A program made the translations under genes and the position numbers. Under the pieces are notes generated by a model. That model was given only the letters and a program-made list of their open reading frames with translations. It did no database searches and was not told the origin of the DNA. From NCBI GenBank assembly GCA_021324825.1, contig JAJPII010000016.1, forward strand, positions 1-64,000: 64,000 nucleotides of DNA, given 5' to 3'. Source of the DNA: Spartobacteria bacterium (lineage in GTDB: Bacteria; Verrucomicrobiota; Verrucomicrobiia; Chthoniobacterales; Chthoniobacteraceae). Numbering within the stretch: position 1 is the stretch's first letter; each line of letters starts with the position of its first letter. This document shows positions 16,021 to 23,689 of the stretch, piece after piece.

Positions 16021-17700
16021 TTACTTCTGCAGGATTTTCGCGCCGCCCAGTTCGCCCAGGCCGGCCTTTTGCAAGTCCGTCCAGAGCGTTCCGGGCCCGC
16101 TGTGAAGGATGTTGATCTTCACCTTGTCGTTCAACGAGTCGGCGAAATACCAGAGGTTGTAAGCCAGCGGATCGCCAAACGCCTTGATCTTGAGCTGGAA
16201 GCCGTTCGCCTTCTCGCCCTCGACGAGCCGCACGACGTCGGCCTGGGCCTTGCCGAGTTTCAAGGTTTTCTCCGCGCGGACGGCGGCTGTTTCCTTGTCG
16301 ATCTCGGCGGCTTGTTCGAGCGTCTCGCCGCCGATCTCGGCGACCTCCTTTTCCTTGCCCGCCTGTATCTCGGCTTTGAGCTTCTCGGTTTCCTGCGCGA
16401 CTTCGGCCCGGCCTTGCTCGATGAGGCTCGTCTGCGTGTTCAACTCGGCCTGCTTCTTCGCGGTGTTCTGCTTCTCCTTGTTCGTCAGGTCCTGCTCGGT
16501 CGCGACGCTCGCCTGCTGGATCGGGTCGAGGATTTGCATCGGGACGTTCACGTGCCGGATGAGCGCGTTGTGGATCAGGATTTTCTTTTCGCCGAGCACT
16601 TTCGCCAGCGCCGCGGTCAGGTCGATCTGGAATTGCTCGCGCCCGTCGCCCATGATGAACTCGCGCGCGCCGTAGGCCGAACCCTTCAAGCGGGAGACGG
16701 AGAGGATCTGCGGCATGATGACCTTGTCCACCGCCGCCGGCAGGTCGCCGTAGTTGCGGAACACCGAGGCGATGTTCTCCGGCAGAAGTTCGAACTCGAC
16801 CGTCATGTCCAGGTTGATCTCGAAGCCGTCCTTCGAGGGGAACTCGACGAACTGGGTCACCGTGAAATTCGCGGTTTGCGGCACGGCCTGTTTCACCCCC
16901 GCGGGCGCGCCGGCCTGCGGGACGGGCGCCGCCGAATTTGCCGCGAGCGAACTGCTGTTGTTGTCGAGGTATTCGTTGCGGCGTTCCAGTTGCGATTCGA
17001 GGACTTTGCGTTCGAGTTGCTGCGTGGCGCCGTTGGCCGTGGCGATCTGGCTTTTCGTGATGACGCCGCCCGGTTTGCTGCCGAGGAGGGAGACCTGGTT
17101 CACCCCCACCTCGACGACGTCCACCTCGAATTCGTGCGGGTTTATATAATAGAGGCCGGGTTGCAGGATGTCTTCCCGCACGCCTTTCTGCCCGTCCTTC
17201 GCGAACTCGCCTTCCGGGGCCTGCGCGCCCGCGAGCGAGGTGACGACGCCCACGTACCCGAGCGGGACGCTGAGCGCGTCGATGACGTCGACCTTGTAGC
17301 CCACGGGGTTGAGGCGGTACTTCCCGGGGCCGAGCGGTCGCCGCCAGATGCCCTTCTGGCCGGTGTCCGCGAGGAATTCGCCTTCCGGCAAATCCTTGCC
17401 GACCTTCGAGGTCACGATGCCGACCTTGCCGGCCGGAATCTGGATCGCGGGGACGATTTTGCGCTCATATTCGACCGGGTTCAGGAAGTGCCGGCCTTCG
17501 CTGAGAACGTCCTCCTGGACGCCGCGCTGGCCGGGCTTGGCGAGTATCTGGCCCGGCGGAAGCGAGTCGCCGCTCTTCGCCGTGATGACGGCCATGTCAT
17601 TCGGGCCGACATAGAACCGGCAGGCCGTCCACTCCCAGAACAGCGCCGCTCCCACGACGAGGAAGGCGAGAAGGGCGGCGGTTGCGAAGACGGGTTTCAT
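16021..17700 (-). CDS. SPFH/band-7 membrane protein with triple N-terminal repeat, copy 2
   Basis: This 559-residue protein has an N-terminal membrane anchor (about 5-24), then three tandem repeats of about 57 residues (32-88, 89-145, 146-200). Each repeat reads roughly G-x-V-x-(S/K), P-x-G-E/Q, G-Q-(K/R)-G, P/E-G-x-(Y/H), N-P. An SPFH-like domain (about 275-410) and a long Glu/Lys/Ala-rich coiled coil (about 410-510) follow. SPFH proteins form large membrane-bound cages or microdomain scaffolds. It overlaps its paralogue upstream by ATGA and lies 4 bases before a GT-C-like gene. Function of this subgroup unknown. Confidence 0.75.
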   Translation of the reverse strand: MKPVFATAALLAFLVVGAALFWEWTACRFYVGPNDMAVITAKSGDSLPPGQILAKPGQRGVQEDVLSEGRHFLNPVEYERKIVPAIQIPAGKVGIVTSKVGKDLPEGEFLADTGQKGIWRRPLGPGKYRLNPVGYKVDVIDALSVPLGYVGVVTSLAGAQAPEGEFAKDGQKGVREDILQPGLYYINPHEFEVDVVEVGVNQVSLLGSKPGGVITKSQIATANGATQQLERKVLESQLERRNEYLDNNSSSLAANSAAPVPQAGAPAGVKQAVPQTANFTVTQFVEFPSKDGFEINLDMTVEFELLPENIASVFRNYGDLPAAVDKVIMPQILSVSRLKGSAYGAREFIMGDGREQFQIDLTAALAKVLGEKKILIHNALIRHVNVPMQILDPIQQASVATEQDLTNKEKQNTAKKQAELNTQTSLIEQGRAEVAQETEKLKAEIQAGKEKEVAEIGGETLEQAAEIDKETAAVRAEKTLKLGKAQADVVRLVEGEKANGFQLKIKAFGDPLAYNLWYFADSLNDKVKINILHSGPGTLWTDLQKAGLGELGGAKILQK

Positions 17701-19196
17701 CTGGCCGGGCGCGGCGCGAGCGAGCGGAAGACGCCGCCGATGCCGTCTTCGTCGTCGCCTGAGAGGATGCCTTCGATGTTTGGCGCCAGCTTCTGGTAAA
17801 GGCTGTAGCGGGCGAAGTTCGCCCCGCCGCCGAACGCCGCGATCTCCGTCGCGATGACGTTGGCCGCCGCCTGGTTGTTGAGCGCGATGACGTTGCGATC
17901 CGCCTCCGCCTTGAGAAGGATGGCGTCGGCCTGCGCGCTCGCGGCCTCCGTTTCCAGCTTCGCCACGCTCAGCCCCTGCCGCGCCGCGGTCAGCCGCACG
18001 GATTGGTCCTGCCGGGCCGCGATGACCGCGCGGATCCGCTCCGTGTCCGCGGCGACCTTCTCGTTGTTCTGCTGCGCCAGCGTTTCCTGCCGCGTCAGTT
18101 CGGCCTGCGACTTCGCCTGCTCGATCTGCTGCTGGAATTTCCGCGCGTTCTCAACCGCCACCTCGCGGTCGCGGATGACGCTCGCGATTTCCTCCGGCGG
18201 CGAGATGTTGCGGATGAGCACCGACTTGATAGCCACGCCCCATTCCAGGCACTTGGCTTTCAGATGCGCGTCGAGGCTGTCCTGGAATTTCTGCCGCGTA
18301 TCGCCGGTTATGTAGCTCTTCGCCGGGTTTCTGCCCCCCTCGATCCTGCTGAAGCCGCGCGCCAGCGGCAGGACGATTTTCTTGATGATGTCCTCCATGT
18401 CGCCGACCTGTTGCGTCAGCACCGCGACGCGGCTTGGCATGATGGCGTACTCGATCGTCCCCTCGACGCGGATGTTGAAGCCGTCTATCGTCAGGAGGGT
18501 TATGGCGTCCGCGCCGCTCATCTCGAAGCGCTGGCTCTGCAGGTTCACCTCCGCGACGGTGAACATATACGGGTTCAAATAATACGTGCCGGGCGAGAGC
18601 GCCTCGGCCAGGACGCCCTTCTGGCCTTTGCCGACCAGGAATTTGTTGCGCGCCTCCGCCGGGAGGTTCTTGCCGAAGACATCGTCGCCGACCAGGGAAG
18701 TGACAACGCCCGCCGAACCCGGGTGTATGGAGATCGCGTCGTACTGCGCCACGTCGTACGCGTAGGGATTGATCCGGTATTTCCCGGGGCGAAGCACTTC
18801 GGCCACGATTCCCTTCGTCCCTTCGCGCGCGATGATCTCGCCGTCCGGCAGGTCTTTGCCGTAGAGCCGGGTCAGCGCGCCGAGTTTGCCCGCAGGGATG
18901 TCCGTGACCCTTCCAATCTCCCAGCCCCACGAATACGGATTCCTGAAATAGCGGCCTTCCGGAAGCACTTCGAGTTGTATCCCTTTTTGACCGGGCGAAG
19001 TGGCCAGTATCTGGTCGGGCGCCAGGTCGCGCCCCGTTTTATGAACCAGGATGGCGATCTCGTCCGGCCCGGGCTCGATCCTGCAGAAAACCCAGCACCA
19101 GGCCGGGACGGCCAGCAGCGCCGCGAAAACAATCACCGGCAGGAGCGGGTTCGCCCTGTAGGGGCTTCGAAAGCCGTGCGGGACTATATCGGACAT
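17697..19196 (-). CDS. SPFH/band-7 membrane protein with triple N-terminal repeat, copy 1
   Basis: First gene of the five-gene operon. The ATG at 19196 (499 residues) is used because upstream in-frame residues are only the antisense of purA. A membrane helix (about 18-38) is followed by three repeats (42-100, 101-158, 159-218) of the same type as in its neighbour, an SPFH domain (about 225-350), a coiled coil, and a C-terminal region (ALNNQAAANVIATEIAAFGG) typical of flotillin-like proteins. It is divergent from purA across 169 bases. Two paralogues in tandem suggest a hetero-oligomer, as for HflK/HflC, though these are not HflKC. Confidence 0.75.
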   Translation of the reverse strand: MSDIVPHGFRSPYRANPLLPVIVFAALLAVPAWCWVFCRIEPGPDEIAILVHKTGRDLAPDQILATSPGQKGIQLEVLPEGRYFRNPYSWGWEIGRVTDIPAGKLGALTRLYGKDLPDGEIIAREGTKGIVAEVLRPGKYRINPYAYDVAQYDAISIHPGSAGVVTSLVGDDVFGKNLPAEARNKFLVGKGQKGVLAEALSPGTYYLNPYMFTVAEVNLQSQRFEMSGADAITLLTIDGFNIRVEGTIEYAIMPSRVAVLTQQVGDMEDIIKKIVLPLARGFSRIEGGRNPAKSYITGDTRQKFQDSLDAHLKAKCLEWGVAIKSVLIRNISPPEEIASVIRDREVAVENARKFQQQIEQAKSQAELTRQETLAQQNNEKVAADTERIRAVIAARQDQSVRLTAARQGLSVAKLETEAASAQADAILLKAEADRNVIALNNQAAANVIATEIAAFGGGANFARYSLYQKLAPNIEGILSGDDEDGIGGVFRSLAPRPAR

Positions 19197-19365
19197 TCCG
19201 TCGACTGTGTTAACCGTAACGCGGGGGAAATGCACCAAGTTTCCGGCGTGGAAAGAACTTGCGCCGCCGTTCGGCCTCGTTAGAGTCGGAAAACGTCCCG
19301 GAGCCGCCACGGAGGTCTTGGCCTCTGCCGCTTGCGCCTCGGGACGTTTTTCGCGTTCCATTCTT
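19197..19365. promoter_or_regulatory. divergent intergenic region with purA leader hairpin
   Basis: This stretch separates the SPFH operon from purA and must hold both promoters; I see no convincing -35/-10 pair. It contains a perfect 11-bp inverted repeat (19290-19300 and 19340-19350) whose right arm runs into a short T-run ending 15 bases before the purA ATG. The 39-base loop can form a smaller internal stem. It could act as an attenuator or structured leader for purA; no known riboswitch was recognised. Confidence 0.4.
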
Positions 19366-20634
19366 ATGGCAAACACCATTCTCGTTGGCGCCCAGTGGGG
19401 CGACGAAGGCAAGGGAAAGATCATCGATTTCCTTACCGAGAAGGCCGACATCGTCGTCCGCAGCCAGGGCGGAAATAACGCCGGCCACACCGTCATCTGC
19501 GGCTCCACGAAATACGTGCTCCACCTCATTCCCTCCGGCATCCTGCGCGCGGGAAAGGCGTGCGTCATCGGCAACGGCGTCGTCATCGACCCGGTGGCGC
19601 TTTGCTCGGAGATCGAGGGTCTGCGCGAAAAGGGCGTCGAAGTGGGGGCGAATCTCTTCATCAGCGACTGCGCGCACCTGGTTTTCCCGTACCACAAGGT
19701 TCTGGATGAACACCGCGACCTCAAGAAGGGGAGCGGAAAAATCGGCACGACCAAGCGCGGCATCGGCCCCGCTTACGGCGACAAGGCCGCCCGCACGGGC
19801 ATGCGGATGTCCGACCTCGTGCAGCCGGAGCTTTTTTCGAGCAAACTGAAAGCGAGGCTGGAGGAGAATAACAGCATCCTGAAAGCCCTGGGCGAGGAAC
19901 GGATCGACTTCGGGGAGGTCAACGCCGCGTATCTTCGCGCCGGGGCCTTGCTGGCGCCGATGGTGACGAACACCGTCGTCTATCTTCACCAGGCATTGAA
20001 AGAGGGCCGCGAAGTTCTTTTCGAGGGGGCGCAGGGGACGTTTCTCGATCTCGACCACGGCACCTATCCCTACGTCACCTCCTCGAACACCACGGCGGGC
20101 GGCGCCTGCACCGGCTCCGGCGTGCCGCCGCACCGGATGGACCGCGTCCTCGGCGTCATGAAAGCTTACACGACCCGGGTTGGCGAAGGGCCGTTCCCCA
20201 CCGAAAACGAAGCGTTCGGCGGGCGGCTGCACGCGATGGGCCGCGAGTTCGGAGCCACCACCGGGCGCGCCCGGCGTTGCGGCTGGTTCGACGCGGTCGC
20301 CACGCGCTACTCGGCCATGATCAACGGCATCGACGAACTGGCCGTCACCAATCTCGACGGCCTGGACCAGCTGGATTCCATCAGCATCTGCACGGCCTAC
20401 ACGAACCGCGGACGCACGCTGGAAGTGCCCCCCTCCGACGCCCGCCAGCTCGCCGAATGCGAACCGGTCTACATGGAAATGCCGGGCTGGAAGAGTTCCA
20501 CCGAGGACGCGAGGAAATTCGGCGATCTTCCGCCCGACGCCAGGAATTACCTGGAGAAAATCGTCTCCCTCACCGGGGCGAAGCTCGGCATTGTCAGCGT
20601 CGGGGCGCACCGCGACCAGACCATCGTCCTCTAG
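19366..20634 (+). CDS. purA: adenylosuccinate synthetase
   Basis: PurA joins aspartate to IMP with GTP, the first committed step to AMP. The 422-residue protein starts at ATG 19366 with the family's opening, VGAQWGDEGKGK, where the Asp is catalytic and the glycines bind GTP. GNNAGHT, the IMP-binding TTKRGIGPAY and the C-terminal SVGAHRDQTI motif are also present. Its stop overlaps the GTG start of uppS. A hairpin in the leader may affect expression. Confidence 0.95.
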   Translation: MANTILVGAQWGDEGKGKIIDFLTEKADIVVRSQGGNNAGHTVICGSTKYVLHLIPSGILRAGKACVIGNGVVIDPVALCSEIEGLREKGVEVGANLFISDCAHLVFPYHKVLDEHRDLKKGSGKIGTTKRGIGPAYGDKAARTGMRMSDLVQPELFSSKLKARLEENNSILKALGEERIDFGEVNAAYLRAGALLAPMVTNTVVYLHQALKEGREVLFEGAQGTFLDLDHGTYPYVTSSNTTAGGACTGSGVPPHRMDRVLGVMKAYTTRVGEGPFPTENEAFGGRLHAMGREFGATTGRARRCGWFDAVATRYSAMINGIDELAVTNLDGLDQLDSISICTAYTNRGRTLEVPPSDARQLAECEPVYMEMPGWKSSTEDARKFGDLPPDARNYLEKIVSLTGAKLGIVSVGAHRDQTIVL

Positions 20635-21347
20635 TGTCCGTTCCAGCCCCATCCGTTCCGCGCCACATCGCCGTCATCATGGACGGCAATGGCCGCTGGG
20701 CGCGCGAACGCGGGTTCGCCCGCATCCGCGGCCACGAGGAAGGGGCGGAGTCCGTGCGGGACGCCATCGCGGGCTGCATCGAGGCGGGAGTCGAGTTCCT
20801 GACACTCTACGCGTTTTCGACCGAAAACTGGCGCAGGCCAAAGGCGGAGGTGATCGCGCTCATGAAATTGCTGGAGCGTTTCCTCAAGAAACGGACGCCT
20901 GAACTCATGGAGAAAAACGTCCGCCTGCAGGCGATCGGGCGGCTGACCGACCTGCCCGCCGCCTGCCAGCGGGAGTTGCATTGCTCCATCGAGGCCACCG
21001 CGGGCAACACGGCCCTCACCCTCATCCTGGCGCTCAGCTACAGCGGGCGGCTCGAGATCATCGACGCGATCCAGAGCCTGCTGCGGGAGATCGAACTCGG
21101 CCACATCGACAAGGCGATGATCGACCCGGAGACCTTCAGCAAGCATCTTTACACGCGGTATTATCCCGATCCCGACCTGCTCATCCGCACTTCGGGCGAG
21201 ATGCGGCTTTCGAATTTTCTCCTGTGGCAGTTGAGCTACACGGAGATATTCGTCACCTCCAAGCTTTGGCCCGATTTCCGCAAGGGGGATTTACTTGACG
21301 CGATCCGGGATTACGGTAATCGGCAGCGCCGCTACGGCGGCATTTGA
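20634..21347 (+). CDS. uppS: isoprenyl transferase, di-trans,poly-cis-undecaprenyl diphosphate synthase type
   Basis: UppS extends farnesyl diphosphate with isopentenyl diphosphates to make the C55 carrier lipid for cell wall and surface glycans. The 237-residue protein starts at GTG 20634, which shares its first base with the purA stop (TAGTG). The family signature HIAVIMDGNGRWA (catalytic Asp 17), TLYAFSTENW and the RTSGEMRLSNFLLWQ block are all seen. The carrier lipid would also serve the GT2/GT-C operon and the exopolysaccharide genes in this window. Confidence 0.92.
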   Translation: MSVPAPSVPRHIAVIMDGNGRWARERGFARIRGHEEGAESVRDAIAGCIEAGVEFLTLYAFSTENWRRPKAEVIALMKLLERFLKKRTPELMEKNVRLQAIGRLTDLPAACQRELHCSIEATAGNTALTLILALSYSGRLEIIDAIQSLLREIELGHIDKAMIDPETFSKHLYTRYYPDPDLLIRTSGEMRLSNFLLWQLSYTEIFVTSKLWPDFRKGDLLDAIRDYGNRQRRYGGI

Positions 21348-21354
21348 ATTTTAA

Positions 21355-22836
21355 ATGCAGCGACACACAACCATCCTCCTCGTCGACCCGGAAACCGATT
21401 TCCTGGAGTGGGCGCAACATCAGCTTGAAACGCCCACCACCAAGGTCGTCACCGCCACGAACGCCGACGAGGCCTGGCGCTTCTACTCGAGCGAAGACCC
21501 CGATCTCATCATAACCGAGACGCACCTCTCCCCCTTCAGCGGCATCGAACTGCTGGTGAAGGCCCGCGCGCGGAATCCGAACGCCATGGTCATCCTCATC
21601 AGCGCATGGGGCACTACGCAGAGCGTCATCGAATCGATGAAGCTCGGCGCCTTCGACTTCATCCGGAAGGAGGCGCTTCCATTCAACCTGAAGCCGGTCG
21701 TCGACGCCGCGCTCAAGGCCCAGGCCGAGATGCGCGCCGCCACCACGTTCAAACCCCAGCTCACCGTCGAGGAACACCAGGACAGCATCGTCGGCAAATC
21801 GCTGTCGATGCAGAACGTCTTCAAGATGATCGGGCGCGTCTCCTTGAGCGAAGCCCCGGTCATGATCACCGGCGAGAGCGGTTCCGGCAAGGAACTGGTC
21901 GCCCGCGCCATCCACCATTACAGCGAGCGCAGCGCCCGGAGCTTCGTCGCGATCAACTGCGCCGCCATGCCCGAGCAGCTTCTGGAGAGCGAGCTTTTCG
22001 GCCACGAGAAAGGCTCCTTCACCGGCGCCATCGCGCAGAGGATCGGGCGCTTCGAGCAGAGCAACGGCGGCACCCTTTTCCTGGATGAGATCGGCGACAT
22101 GCCGCCTTCGGTTCAGGCGAAAATCCTGCGCGTCCTCCAGGACGGCGAGTTCTCGCGCGTCGGCGCGAACGCCACGCTCCAGTCGAATGTGCGCATCATC
22201 GCCGCCACCAACAAGAACCTCGACCAAGAAGTCACGAAAAAGAACTTCCGCGAAGACCTTTTTTACCGGCTGAACGTCGTCCGCATCGTCCTGCCGCCCC
22301 TGCGCCAGCGGGTCGAGGACATCCGCCTGCTGGCCGAATATTTCCTGCAAAAGGTCGCCTCGCAAAAACACCTCCCCAGGCTGAACCTCTCCGAGGAAGC
22401 CGTGCGCGCCCTGGAAGCGCACCCCTGGCCCGGCAACGTCCGCGAGCTGGAGAACACCATCACCCGCGCTTCCGTGCTGGCGACGTCCGACCTTCTCCTG
22501 CCGAAGGACATCCCGCTGGGCGCTTCGTATCTCAACAGCATGGAGGCGTCCGAAGCCGCCGCGCCCCGCGCCGCCGGCGCCGCCGCCACGGTTGACGGCG
22601 CGATAGAAGCGCTCCTCAAAGCCGCGCAGGCCGACCCCAACGTCCAGTTGCTCCCGTGGCTCGAACGCGAATTCACCCTCTACGCCATCAAGGCGACCAA
22701 GGGCAACCAGGTCAGGGCCGCCAAGCTGCTCGGCATCACGCGCGCCACGCTGCGCAAGCGCCTGGACCGCTTCAACATCTCCGCGGACGTGAGCATAAAG
22801 GAAGAGCCGCCCCGCGCGAAGGAGCCGGCGTACTAA
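21355..22836 (+). CDS. NtrC-type sigma54 response regulator with atypical receiver
   Basis: This 493-residue protein has a receiver domain (1-125), an AAA+ sigma54 activator domain (about 145-385; Walker A GESGSGK 173-179, GSFTGA 220-225 for sigma54 contact, Walker B LFLDE 241-245) and a Fis-type HTH at the C-terminus (NQVRAAKLLGITRATLRKRL). In the receiver the phospho-acceptor Asp is replaced by Glu (E55 in IITET), the acidic pocket reads VDPE, and three residues are inserted around the conserved Lys (RKEALPF). It may therefore be constitutively active or work without a kinase; no histidine kinase gene lies beside it. It starts 7 bases after uppS. Confidence 0.85.
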   Translation: MQRHTTILLVDPETDFLEWAQHQLETPTTKVVTATNADEAWRFYSSEDPDLIITETHLSPFSGIELLVKARARNPNAMVILISAWGTTQSVIESMKLGAFDFIRKEALPFNLKPVVDAALKAQAEMRAATTFKPQLTVEEHQDSIVGKSLSMQNVFKMIGRVSLSEAPVMITGESGSGKELVARAIHHYSERSARSFVAINCAAMPEQLLESELFGHEKGSFTGAIAQRIGRFEQSNGGTLFLDEIGDMPPSVQAKILRVLQDGEFSRVGANATLQSNVRIIAATNKNLDQEVTKKNFREDLFYRLNVVRIVLPPLRQRVEDIRLLAEYFLQKVASQKHLPRLNLSEEAVRALEAHPWPGNVRELENTITRASVLATSDLLLPKDIPLGASYLNSMEASEAAAPRAAGAAATVDGAIEALLKAAQADPNVQLLPWLEREFTLYAIKATKGNQVRAAKLLGITRATLRKRLDRFNISADVSIKEEPPRAKEPAY

Positions 22837-22841
22837 GCGCG

Positions 22842-23609
22842 ATGCTTGCGTGGCGGCGGCAGGCGGGGGCGTTTGTTCCGTGCGATTCCATCCCGCTCGC
22901 GGACCGCGGCTTTCGCTACGGCATGTCAGTCTTCGAGAGCTTTCGCGTCATCGCGGGAAAACCCCTATTCCTGACCGAACACCTCGAATGTTTGCGGCGG
23001 GCCTGCGAGCGACTCCAATTTCGCGCCGAACCCATCGCTCCCGAGGCCGTCCGCGAGACGTTGCCGAAACTTTCGGGCATGGCACGCCTCTACGTCACCG
23101 CCGGGGGAGGGGACTTCACCGCCGCAATCACGCATCCGGGCGTTTTCCTCCTCCTGGAGGAGCGCGAGAAAACAGCCGTCGCCGCCTACAACCTGGCGCT
23201 CGATCCGGAACCGCATCAACCCCTCTTCGGCGGGCTGAAGACGGCGAACTACTGGGCGAACCTCGCGGCCTATTCCCGGGCCCGGGCGCGAGGGAAGGAA
23301 GAAGCCGTCCTCATGGACGGAAAGGGATGCGTCCTCTCCGCGTCGCTCGCGAATCTCTTCATCGTCCGCGGGGGAGAGATCGAGACGCCCGCCTCGGGCG
23401 CGCGGGCCGGCGTGCTCCGCGCCTGGGTCGCAAGCCGCCGCCCCGTCCGGCAGCGCGACCTCCGGCTGGACGACCTCGCGGAGGCCGAGGAGATATTCCT
23501 TGCCAGCAGCTGGCTCGGCGTCATGCCCGCCGCTTCCCTGGAGGACCGCCGGCTTCCCAGCCGCGCCGCAGCCCTCGCCCTGCAAGCCGAACTCAACGTC
23601 CAAGATTGA
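22842..23609 (+). CDS. PLP fold-type IV aminotransferase-like protein (PabC/BCAT family)
   Basis: This 255-residue protein belongs to class IV aminotransferases, which include aminodeoxychorismate lyase and branched-chain aminotransferase. The opening ADRGFRYGMSVFES and the PLP lysine K133 in GLKTANYWAN are clear. The Glu that normally contacts the cofactor pyridine nitrogen (in the xTExSxxN pattern) is replaced by Ser 166 (VLSASLAN), so the chemistry may be altered. Size fits PabC-like proteins (about 250-280). It starts 5 bases after the regulator gene. Calling it pabC would go beyond the evidence. Confidence 0.7.
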   Translation: MLAWRRQAGAFVPCDSIPLADRGFRYGMSVFESFRVIAGKPLFLTEHLECLRRACERLQFRAEPIAPEAVRETLPKLSGMARLYVTAGGGDFTAAITHPGVFLLLEEREKTAVAAYNLALDPEPHQPLFGGLKTANYWANLAAYSRARARGKEEAVLMDGKGCVLSASLANLFIVRGGEIETPASGARAGVLRAWVASRRPVRQRDLRLDDLAEAEEIFLASSWLGVMPAASLEDRRLPSRAAALALQAELNVQD

Positions 23610-23642
23610 ACATTCCGGGGCGCTTCTGGTCGAATTTCACGT

Positions 23643-23663
23643 CCGCCGATTGATTTTCGGCGG
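23643..23663 (+). other. small hairpin between genes
   Basis: A 7-bp perfect stem (23643-23649 with 23657-23663) lies in the 80-base gap between the aminotransferase gene and prc. No T-run follows, so it is not a standard intrinsic terminator. It may be a weak terminator or part of the prc leader. Confidence 0.3.
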
Positions 23664-23689
23664 TTCCCTGCCACCTTATCTTCTCCCAA

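Noticed and set aside
15955..17799. A 614-codon plus-strand frame over the second SPFH gene.
   Set aside because: It is Leu/Arg/Asp-rich shadow sequence opposite a coiled-coil gene; no motif or start signal.
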